Shown here: in pieces, positions 37,301 through 49,600 of the stretch | How the letters are laid out: every line of letters begins with the position of its first letter | How positions within the stretch are numbered: position 1 is the first letter of the stretch | NCBI GenBank assembly: GCA_964034945.1 | Contig: OZ035962.1 | Location: 89,010,650 to 89,074,649, forward strand | Reading direction: 5' to 3' | Source of the DNA: Chrysopilus asiliformis | Taxonomy: Eukaryota; Arthropoda; Insecta; Diptera; Rhagionidae | DNA: 64,000 nt | The notes under the pieces: model-generated | What the model saw: only the letters and a program-made list of their open reading frames with translations | What the model was told of the DNA's origin: nothing | The model's database searches: none | Position numbers and translations under genes: made by a program

Positions 37301-40300
37301 ATTCGTATGAATTTGCTGGTCCCCAGAAATACGAATTATCGGGATTCTACTGTATTATTATTGTGGATGTTTCCACATCCGAAAAATTCGTCCTAAGATA
37401 AGGCATGTCTGCTCTGAAACCCCACTAGGAGCCTGTTTCTGGGGTTTTCGAAGCTAAAAAATTTTTAATTATAATTTTTCAAAAGGAAAAATGTTGTTAA
37501 GGTGAAAATAACAATTAAAAGATTTGCACCGGAAGCAATATTTTTTTTAAATAAATAGGACAAAATACATTCTGAAAACCGCCGCAGGCGAAAGTTTGAC
37601 ATATATTAACGGTCAAATGTACGTATTGCATGCGGCCTCAAACTCTTTGCGGCAAATTACAATTTTTTTCTCGACTGTATTAAATTTAAGGCTGGAATAC
37701 AATTGGCCCGACACAAGATTTCCGGCGACAGATTACGGCGACAATATTGTCTCCCACATACAATTGCGCACGTTGTGTTGTTCTAAACGTCATTTGCTTT
37801 TCATTCGATTTTGACAGACGGAACGACAAATCGTTCGCGAGACACAATTTTTTGAAACGAGTTATGGAAATATCGGAAAATTTAGTTTTCCGGAAAAATC
37901 TGCGGATTACAATTTTATATGATTTTGTTTTAATAAATAAAATCCAAAATCTTACCTGTGTGCGAAATTTAATGCAAATTTGATACCCAGTTTTCCTATA
38001 CTTTTTGTGTCTTTATGGAGTCATGCTCAAAATTTGAATTTTTTTTTCTCGAAAAAGAAGTAAAAGATATCGCAATTAAAACAAATCAACTGGAAGGAAA
38101 AAAATTGATCGTCGATTTCCTCATTTGGAAGCAGTGAAAACCCGGCACCTGCTGGTGCTTGAAAAAAAATTACTGAAATAAAATGTTACGGATTTCGTGC
38201 ACACCTCCAACACCAAACCAAAAGCCATCAGATGCCGAAAACGGTGAAAAACATTAATTCTTCAAAATGACATCATAATTCGGGATTACCTCAATTTGTT
38301 AAATGAATTCACGCCAAATGATCAAACCATAATACTTTCAACTAAATTATTGTAAATTATTGCAGTCATTTCTCTGGCTTACAACATAATTTCAATTTTG
38401 CCACGCCAAAATTCTACTACAATCTACACCGTTTGATATCTATAGTAAGAGTGGTGAACGAGGGGCAATCAAGGAAAATTGTGTGCGGCAGGTAGAGGAA
38501 AACTGCCAAGGGGAAGAATTCCCGTCCTCCCTTCGGTTGTTTACTCCAGTGTGGAAACTAAAATTCCATGGGCGGTTGGTTGGTTAGCCAGGCATCGGCC
38601 GTGTCTTATTACCCAACAAAATTGTAGGAAGAGTGAGAGAAGAAGGGGAACGAATTCTGGAGATGTGAATTCAGGTGGATTCCAAGCGTAAATCACATCT
38701 GCGGCCACTATAAAAAACAGGGGTGGTTCAAATTCAACGGATATTTTTATTATGAAAAAAATGGGCCGATCAGGAAGATATCTTGGATGCATTTTATCGC
38801 AAGTTACCTGGACGCGATCGCAAGCGTGGAATAGTGGCATGACCACCACATCTAGTTGTATACATATAAATGCCACATGAAAGAAGAAACCGAAGAATCC
38901 GAGAGCACACCGCTTAGCCAGAAAAGGTATTGAATGGATGGATCCGTTGCAGTCGCGTTCAAGACTTCAACGGGATTCGATCGCGCGTACGTGAGACATA
39001 AACCGTGTGATAACTGATCGTGCAATTGAATTTAGTTTGCGGTACGTTCTGTGATCGCTAGAATTCAGGTTGGAAAATCACATTTTTCAGAAAGTCACCA
39101 GATACTTTGCAAAGGTGCCTGAAAATCCAGATCAAATCTAGTGATCTTGTCGCTGGTTACGAGATCGTCTTAAGTTCAGCTGCATTCTTTCGAAATACCT
39201 TTGGATACCTGAATCTATCCACCTTGGCTACACGATACTTTGAGACAGTTTTTGAGGTGCTTTTAGTAGATTTAGAACGAGACCAAGATCATGTTTTTGT
39301 AGTCAAGTCCCGTGTCCGCAAGTTGTTAACGCATGTTGAAAGCAACAATTTCGTCGTGTGGTGTCGTAACAAATTTCATCTTAGTCGACATTTCAGGTGT
39401 CGCGCATACCTGCCTGCCCTACACCAATTTAATGTCCAGAGTGCGTCCAGAACTGAATGGGAATAAGAAATCAATATCACTTTAATGTAGACATTTCTGT
39501 GCCGTGTTCTATTAAATGTCGAATTGATTGCGGAACAAACCGAAAAAGTGTTATCGACCTTAAGTCGTGCAGGGAATACAAAAGAACTCATTCAAGAAAT
39601 TGTGTTACGCTGGACGGTGTGGTGTTTCGATTGTACCTTGGATTCGATGTTAGTGAAGTTACGTGCCCCAAAAACAAGAAATCAACAAACGAAAAAAAAA
39701 ACACCCATGGTGAATAAAAACGAGGCACAGTTTTTTTTAAAGGCCGGTTTCGGGAAAATGGTGCCAGTGTAGAACAGAGCGATCGCTAGAACGATCTTCA
39801 ATGCAAAAAGATAAAAAAAAAACGATCTTGGAGTAATTTGAATCCGTGAATTTAACCCGGAGTAGAAAGGTTTTGCAATGAAGATTTTTTTTTCGCTCCT
39901 TTTGAGATCAATATGCAAATCGGAATTGTGTGTGTGCTCAGCTGGAAGTATCTGATGAATCTTAATGTTGTGCATTGCGATCAGAAGTTAAGTGATCCGA
40001 AAGGTTCGGCTCAAATTTCTTGTCCCATATTTGTCCATCACGATCGATGGAGATCGGCTTCAAGGCAATTTTTTACACGTTGTGATCTTAATTTCTGATT
40101 CAGGTTTTATCTTTGATTAATTTTTAAGGATTAAATAAGTCCCACTATTGTATGCGGAGAGAACTTTTTTTTGTAGCGAATTGTATAAAATGCTGACTAA
40201 AATTAAAACCAAAAATTGAACTTTGCATTTACGTTGGAGGTTGAGATTTCAGGCATTTTTTTTTATTCGTTATACGAGGATAGAGTGAAAAGTTTTTGGC

Positions 40301-43300
40301 TCGGCAAGAAAAATGCACGAGTCGCAATGAATTCAGCACCCTTTTGTCTGAGTTTCTTTCCTTAGCTAACATTTCAGCCTAATCGGTAGAGGAGTTTTTT
40401 CACTTAAAGCTTCTGATAGCGAGCAAGCGTAGGTTTTATCTTTGGCTAACATTATCCACTTTGGTTTTCATTTTTGTTTTGATTTTCTCGGAATGAATTT
40501 AAAAAACTATATTATTTTTATGGATGTTTTCGTATCCGAAAAATTACTCCTAATAGCTCAGGCATGTGTGCTCTGAAACCCCACTAGAAGCCAGCTTCTG
40601 GCGGACTATATTCAGAACGAATAGAAAAGTATTTTTTTTTCAGCTACACTCAGAAAAATGTCAACTTTTTGTCAGGTTAACTCTGACCTTAACCTATCTA
40701 GGGTCAACTCATGCAGCTCCCAATGCCCTACTTCACCTGCTGGTGGCTTAATTTCAGAATTTCTCCGACCACAGGTCAACTCAGTTTTACTTGCCCACAT
40801 GCAGGCGAACGCGCGCCTGCCCGAGGCCAATTACGTCGTATGTAGGTCGTCGAGTTAGCCTCCATTTTTCTGAGTGTAGCTTGCAAAAAACCTTGGGGCT
40901 CAAAAAGTTTACACAGCTCTGAGTGTAGGGTTACCATATCCAATTTTTGAAAACTAGGACTCATGAAAAGAAATGGACCGCAGGCATTTTTTAAAATTAG
41001 AAACACATTTCATAGTTAGAATTTCTTGAAGTTATGCGCCGCAGGCGAAAATTTCGTCATTTCGAGATAAAATCTATACCTTAAATTGAAACACTCCGTG
41101 TTTTGTATTTTTTGACGTCTTGGTTTTATGAAGTAAGCTGGGCACCAATCATGTATTCCGACGCGTCTCTGTCTTTCGACTTCGACGCAGCTTTTAACTC
41201 TTGACTTCGCCATATATTTCGAGGAATCGTCACTATGAATCGAAACGTGATTCTGACTGTCACTCCAGCAAATTTGAAGCTGCTGATATGGCGAAGTCAA
41301 GAGTTAAAAGCTGCGTCGAAGTCGAAAGTCAGAGACGCGTCGGAATACATGATTGCTGCCCTGGTTAATTGGTTCGAAATTCTCCGGAGACCCTGGACAC
41401 TTTCAAAACCCTCCCTAGACGTGTCCAGACGCCATTAAAAAGGGAACAGGTTCTGGGGAAAAGAGGATGGATAGCAACCAGGGCTGTAGAGTCGATAGCT
41501 CAACCTTCACCTGCGACTCGATTCCGGAAATTTTAGAATATCCGACCCTGATTTTGACTCATAAAGAAGCAATTTTGTCCCGACTACAACTCCTCGACTC
41601 CGATTCCGAGTACACAGCCCTTATAGCAACCCTTGCTGATTTGTAAAAAAATTGATGATTTCACAAAATCATCGATCAAAGCAAGCAAATTGTTTTTTTT
41701 TTCTAAAACCTGTTGATGGTGAATGTTCTTCGGTGAAAATCTTGTGTACATCAACCATTGGTGCTTTCTAATCATCCACCATATAGAATCGAATCAGACG
41801 TTTTGAAGGTCTGTCCGGCTTCTTGAAGCTCAAACAACATTCAAGCTGTCCCGACGTTGAAGTTCTCGAATAACCGTAAACCTAAGATTTCTGGTTTTTT
41901 ACCTCCAATCCTCCACCACAGACAACAACAACAACAACATCGCATTCTGGTTGTAGGAAAATTTTCAACTCTTTTTTGATCAGATCGCGATTTAGTTGTT
42001 TCCATCGTTATTTACGTGAAATACTAGCAAGCCTGAATTGTCGAGACGCAATTAACCACAACAGACAGACTTGATTTCTTCGCTTGGTTTATATCTGTTT
42101 GGTTATCTTTTTGCCCGTTTCAAGATACAGATATTTCTTCGCTTTTATTTTGGCCAAGTAAATATCGTTTCGTCGGTGATGCATGGCTGGGGCCAGTGTG
42201 TGCTCCATGAGATTCAATCGTTCAGAAACTGGTTCTCCAGTCATCCAGTCCAGAACTTCCGTGTTAACCGGATCAATAGATTACGATTACGATGATGGTG
42301 CAGTCAAAAAACGGGTCTTAATCTGTATTCAAAAATAATACAATTCGTATAGGTAAAATAAAACCGGTGAGATAAGAAAAAAATAATGAAAGAAACATAA
42401 CTGGATTCGCTTGATTACAAAATTTCCTGAGAGAGATATGCTTTTGATTAGGGATTAAGCAGGAAGTTTTCTCAGGCGACGAATGTTGCAGCAGGAAATC
42501 GTTTCTTTGGATTATTGATGAATATCACGAAAATTTCTATCCATTTGATCGAGAAATGCAAAATACGATTCGATTTTAACTAATTATGACACCCAACCAA
42601 ATGAGGAAGTCGGAAAACCGCATTTTTAGAAGAAAAAAAATATCAGTTGTGATCAACACAAAACTTTCCTCGGAAAAAATATGTATTTAAAGAATAATAT
42701 TTTTCAAATATCACGAGAACCGTTAGAGGTACGCAAAAACCGTTTAAATAAAACATGTAGAAAATTTTATATCCATTAAATCTTGTTATATTCATTTTTT
42801 GCCAAAAACGCAAATATTTCCCAAAAGCCCAAAAGCGCAAAAAAAAGCTTTTTTTAAAAAAAAAATGCAGCATGCGGCTGACACATATTGTGACGACCAC
42901 AAATTTCGCAGGTTACGAAATTTTTGAAAAACGTCAGGAATCCGTTTTCCTCGCCTCACCCTCTTCGCCTTCTCTCCCACAACCAATTTGTCAAGGTTTT
43001 TGCTACCTGAAAATTTCTAGTTTGTTTAGAAAGTCAAACAAATTCTTTGAAGTTGGAATATTTCAAAACAAATAAAGCCGCTCTAAATCAATCTCTACCT
43101 GAATAAATATCAGACAAATGGATTTCTATATTTCAGTCCGTTTGATAAATCCAAGGCTAATCAAAGAAAACTTCGCCCGTTGATAGAAAGAAAAATCCCT
43201 TTGACCGAGAAATCTTATCTGCCTTCACTAACAATAACAGCAAACTTTCTTGTCTGGATCAACTAAAATCATCTTCCTGGTTCTGGCATAGCCGAAATTC

Positions 43301-46300
43301 AATTACGTCGAAAAAGCCCCCTCGGGAATGTCCATAATCCCAGTCTCACTTCCTCTTATCGACCCAACCTCGAGCCAATTTTACAAAATTCGATAACAAA
43401 TCAAAGACTTCTCACGAAAGCCCTACTCCCCATTTATTAGGGTTCCATCCCCAAATTCCACGAAGGACTAAAATCACTTACAAAGTCCACTCGTTCTACA
43501 AGTTTTTCCACAGCAAGAAAATGGAAAACTAATCAAATCAATAATCAAACAAATCGAAAATGTGGAGAACATTCTTCTCTGCGTTAGACAATAACCCGAA
43601 TCCAGAATTTTTATTTAAGTATCGGGGGAGGATTTTTTTTTATTGGTTTGTCGTTTGCTTGTTTTTTAGGGGCTTCACGTGGATTCCGTGTTTATTGAGA
43701 GCAGGTGAGCGTGTAATCTTCTATTAAATTTGGTTTTTATTAATTACGCACCTATTGGTGGTGATATTACCGGCATACGGAACGTAGTTCAACATGTGGT
43801 AAGGAAGGCAATTCCGAAAAAATCCGCATAGGAAACGTTCCTATAAAATATGGGAAAGCGAGTATAGGACTCATTACATCATTTTTGTAGCAAAGGCTTC
43901 CATAAATATTGGAACTACACTCAGAGAAAAATATGGTTATATGGATCAAATCATTGTTAAATTAACGAAATTTTATCCTATATCAGCCAACAAAAAATTG
44001 GTCATATGATGAAAAAATTGGTCATATGGATAAAATCATTGTTAAACTAACCAAATTGTTGTTAAAATCACAAAAAAATTGTCAATTGGAACAAATATTT
44101 TTGGAGGGAAATCTTTATTCAACAAAAAAAATTGTTATTTTAACAAAAATAAACTTACAAATGATTTTTTGTTAAATCAATAAAACAATTGTAAAACTAA
44201 CAATGCCTAATTTATCAAACTGACTAAAAATGTTGTTTCTCAAACAATTCTTTTATCAAATTAACCGAAAAAAATTGTTGAGCTTCAACAAAACAAATTT
44301 TGTCAATAGGAACGAAGTTTTTGTTATTATTTTTTTGAGTGTAGTCCTAGTTTTCGTGGAATCATTAGGGCTTAGATCATAAAGGTGGAAATCATGCTAG
44401 GTGTTGTTAATTTGAAAATTCCAGCCAATCTTAATTAACGACGGATTTGATAAAAAAAATTTATTTCCGCGCCAAATTAGAGGCTATGTGAAATTTGAAC
44501 GAGACGAGGTCATTTTTATTATCATCACACAACACGTCCTTTGTCACTCGTTATCTCGCATTCTTTATTAACCCTTCGACTGAAGATGAATTCCCAGTCT
44601 GTCGTCCAGTTCGTCATTGAAACCCATTCCCGTTTCGTTTTTTTTTGCATCCATTTAGCATTTGGCTATGGAGGAAAATGAGGAAATGCGATGCGATGAG
44701 GAAAACGATACGTTCGTGATTTGTGAATTCACTTGTGCGGATCTCGTCCAATGATATCCAAATGATATCATTTTTTATTTTGATTGTGCTTCAGCCCAAA
44801 TGCTGGTGGTATCAATTTTTCGTGCTGGCTTTTTATCGGTTGCAGCAGGAAATTAGTTGGCGGATGTTCTTTGTGATTCTTGTTCCCCATAACGAAACTT
44901 AATAAAATAAAATTTAAAAAAACCTACATGATGATAGTGTAGCAAATCAGAGAAATACTTTATGAAATGTTCAATAAATGTGCAAAAAAAAAACGGTTTA
45001 TCATGAAAAATTGCTTCATCAGTACTTAGAGTTAGGGTTACCATACGTCCCGAAGTGGCGGGAACAGTCCCGGATTTTGGCATTTTATTCTGGCGTACCG
45101 AAAACCAGTGATGTTCCTCTACGCGTAGACTTTAATTGTCTGCACTTCAGTGTAGACAATAGCGTAGACAATAGATTTGGGGTAGACAATGTAGACATTG
45201 GCGTAGACAATGTAGACATTGGCGTAGACAATGTAGACATTGGCGTAGACAATGTCGACTTTGCGTAGACAATGTAGACTTTCTCTTATCTGGCAAAACA
45301 AAGTCATCAGTGAGTCATATATCTAATACTATACTATATATGAAATGGTCAATTACAAGAAATGGCGAGGCGCTGGTGGTATTTGATTTACTTTAATTGA
45401 TTTGAAATACTTCCGTATAGATTTCCATCTATCTGTAAATACGACAAATCTCAACGGAATTCAACGGACTAGAAACAAACGTGTTTTTCGAAAAAATTAA
45501 ACAGATATTCTTAAATTAGCAAAGCCATCCCATATAAATGAATCTGTTTTTTAAATAAACGGTTTGTTATATTGAAAAATGTGTGAAGCAAAAAGATTTT
45601 AGAATTCAATGTGATTTCAATTGCAAAAATTAAATAAAAAGCCGCTTAGATTACATGCATAGATTTAGAATTGCCATTAAAGTTTGCTCCGAAGTTCTCA
45701 TGTACAGCATTTGGCGATTGCTTCCTGGAAATTGTGCTTTATTATGTTAAAATTAATTGAAGGAAATGAGATTTTAAAACTAAATAAGCTATCCTTGATT
45801 TTATTGATTGTCTACATTGTCTACTCATGGAGAATAGACCATTGTCTACAGTAATAGTCTACGCGTAGACAATAATGTAGTCTACATCACGTAGACTACG
45901 CGGCACAAGACTGCCGAAAACCACGTGCGTCACTGACCACAAGAAAAACTATCATTAAGTAAGCAAAACATACACTACTTTGGCTGGCAGTTGCTGTCAA
46001 TATTTTTGTTTTTCGCCTGCGGTGCATTTTTTCAACGATCTTCTGAAAAGGCGAATATACCTCAAAAGATTTTTCCTGTGGTGCATTTCTTTTTATATAT
46101 ATATTTACAATTGTAGTTGCGATTATTTATGGGACGTAAAGAGTGCAACAATTTAGTTAATGGCTGGGACCTTTGTGTAAATGTAAACACATTTTATCTA
46201 TATAAATTTTTTGATACGGTGCACAGTTTTCGAGAAAACAGGAAAAAATATTCCATTTGTGGGGATAAGCAATGGTCCAATTGGATTTTGATATATGAAT

Positions 46301-46584
46301 GAGTTATATAAAATTTTGTTCTAAACACATTTTACCTTAATAAATTTTTCAATATGACTCACCGTTTTCGAGAAAATTGCAAAAAAATGTTTCGTTCGTA
46401 TGGGGGAGGGTGGAGGAATCGTCCAATTTTGCCCGTTTAAGAACTTAGCCTAGCCATTTACGAGAAACGTAACTATACACAATTTCAAGTCTCTAGCTTA
46501 ATCCTTTCGAAAGTTATAGTGTTCAGGACAAACGGACGGACGGACGGACGGACGGACGGACGGACGGACAGACAGAAAGACAGG

Positions 46585-46620
<36 letters not shown>

Positions 46621-49600
46621 TACACAGACAGACAGACGGACGAGCGGACAGACGGACGGTCGGACGGACGGACAGACAGACGGGAATGCGGAAATCAAAA
46701 TCTTTTGTCATCCCTAACACCCTGGTGTAGTTCACCCTTTTTTATCTTGACAGTATGCTACCGAGATTCGAACATATGCCACACAGCCTTCGAATAAGGT
46801 AGATATTCGCGCACATCAGGAGCAACGCTCTCACATGAAATAGTTTAGTGATGCCAACCTTTTACCCCTTCAATTAGTGTCGTGCCATTAGTCTATCAAA
46901 AACGGTTACAGTCGAAACTTGCGACACGACAATAGTCGATAAAATGACAAGTCTGCCAGAATCGCCGCCATGTAAATTTTAAATTTACCCAACAAAATAT
47001 TTTACCTTCATTTTAAAATAGAAATTCTCCATCTGGACTTGAATGAATTTTCTTTTTTTTTTCGAAACTTGATTGCTCAATAGTAAACAAGTGAAATAAC
47101 ATCATGTAATCAGATCAGATGAATTTACGACACACTAAATGACTTTACAAGTCGACAATGACAACGAAACATCGTTCACAAGATCCGTTTTGCATTTTGA
47201 AGAAGTGCTTTGCAATCGCTGCCAATTTACATAATGAACCAATTTAAAGAGACAACGATGCACAATAATAAAGGGTGGTTAAATTTTAAGGGCCGATGTT
47301 GAATGTGAACCACACCTAAACGTCAAGTTTTTTTCTGCATTTCATTTGACATTTCTCAATTTCAGACTAACTCAATTTGAACCATGGAAAGATACACAAT
47401 CGAGCAACGCGTTAAAGTTATTCAGGCTTATTATGAAAATGTCAGTCATGCATCAGTCCGATGAGATTAACAAAAAGCCAGCGAGAAAATTTGACAACTA
47501 AAAACATTACTAGCGCCACTCGCGGTTGATTCTTGATACCGAATACCGAGGCTGAAAAACACGACTCGAGGCATGTATACAATTACCGAATTCGGTAATT
47601 CATTTTTACATGAACCAAGTTACCGTCTCGGTAAAAATCTGTTAAATTTGACTGAATTACCGAGCAGTAAATTTACCCGCAATTTAAAAGACGACTGTGA
47701 ATACCCTGATTAAAAAAATACGTCGCAGGTAAGAAAAAAATATGATATACAACAGCCCTATAGCCAAAATAGGGTACATTTTGCTATTTGGTGATAGTTT
47801 TTTCAAGCGTTTGATAAATTTTTAACAATAAATTGAAAAATCGGGACAAAAATTTAGTTTCCAGGCTGGCGGGACAAAATGTCTAAATCCGAAACGTATG
47901 ATTGCCCTATAAAAGGTGGGCTGTCCATAAAATTTATTAGGGGTACGGCAAACTGTGATGAATTGTGACAGGGTTGGAAGTGGTGGGAAGTGGCGGGGGT
48001 CTAAGTAAGTCAAAATTAGGGTGGCGAAATTATCGTAGAACCTCACAAATGTTGCATAGCGAACATTCATGTTAAACGACCAAGAAAACTGTTATTAAAC
48101 CTCGATTTAAGGATACCCAAGACGAAATCTTCACAAGAAGAAGAAGAAGAAGATAAAAAACTCATGTGGTCTAAATTTATTGGTTTCCACGGTTTACAAG
48201 TAAAGAGTTGTCAATCCGAACAATGGATTTAATTGAAGATGCTTTCCCCATAGATAAGCAATCCGCAGTTATAGCACCACCAGCACAAAACCGTTGTTAA
48301 ATTTAATCAAACTCTCATGCTTTTATCCCAATATAGGCAGAGAACGATAGTTAAATTACGGCCATCGCAACACAAGACAAATGTCACCTCCAACGCGCGA
48401 TTATCACTCACTTTAATCACACGGAAACCGCAATGGCAACAGCCAAACAAGCCGTTTCTCGAATATGGCATGGCATTATGCAATTTCCATTAGGAAAGCA
48501 ACAACTCACGACCATCAAACAGCAGGCATAGCCACAAATCGCCCAGAGTGGCCCCCCTAGCAATCATTTGGTGCCTATTCGGGGCCTACCTGCATCAGTC
48601 GGGAACAGGTTTTGGTGCAACTGTTGCATCGCTGGGAGTCCAATCTAATCCTAAACTTGCATTGCATTTCTAATGGCAACCGTCCAAATGTGGCTCTTTT
48701 GCACCCTAATGTAATTCAGGCATCTTCATCGAAGATAGGGGAGTGGGGAGGCGAGGGCTACCATGTTACGTCTTCGGTGAATAATGCATTCATGCTGGGC
48801 AAAATGTCGCCGTAAGTTTTATGCAACATTTTCAGTATTGATGGTAGCCAGTTTTTCGAATTCTGTTCAAGTCTTCCATGGGAAATCAGGTTTTGTAAGC
48901 ATTTTTCGACTTAGTTTCATGGGATAGAATAATCAAAGAGAGTTACTCGTTTATAAACAAAATTGAATATGCTCGAAATTACCGTTAGTCGTATGAGATA
49001 ATCCATTTTTTTTTCTTATTCCAATCTACGATAATGTGATGATACTGTGCTCTGTATTCATGTTTTATCTATTAAATTTTATGCGATCTTAATGCATTTT
49101 CCAGCATTTGTCTAGACCAGAATAGAATTAAAATTAATTCAATCGTCGAAGATACATACTTGTATGCTGTGAGCTATTTTATTGACGGGAATCCATGATG
49201 GGTAGTTGAAATGCGGATAACAGTTGCGATTTTTCATTAATTCTCTTCGCATTTCGCGAATTGCAATTAAGAAAATGCAATCCGATGAAACGGGCGTAAT
49301 TGATTTTAATTCCAGCTAATTGGACTGTGAGAATTTCCCCGATAAAAGTAAGTCAATCCCACATTTGAATGATCGACAATGACTTGTAGTTAGTTTTGAG
49401 ACGAAAAAAAATTGTATTTGTATCTGTTAAACCATAAAATTGTTACGAAAAATGCCGAAGTCTTTTCGGAGTTGGTCTTTAACCCTTTTCTTAAAATCGT
49501 TTAATTTATTACATCGAAATTGGTGTAATATATTACACAAATTTGAGAAAAAGATTCCTAGCAATTGTAGCTTTTCTAATGTTTTTTGGCATAAAAATTC

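Larger units (their letters stand above)
45033..47909. mobile_element. Possible old hAT-like element with nested insertions
   Basis: Left end TAGGGTTACCATACGTCCCG and, inverted at the right, TAGGGCAATCATACGTTTCG. No 8-bp duplication remains. Inside lie a complete hAT MITE (45106-45913), a Helentron-like copy and a transposase relic, so the original element would be much shorter. A related end (AGGGTTACCATATCC) is at about 40927. Confidence 0.4.

Noticed and set aside
39107..39772. Three overlapping open frames of 82-119 codons
   Set aside because: No domain, no consistent splice borders, and frames overlap on the same strand; treated as part of the possible non-coding exon region instead.
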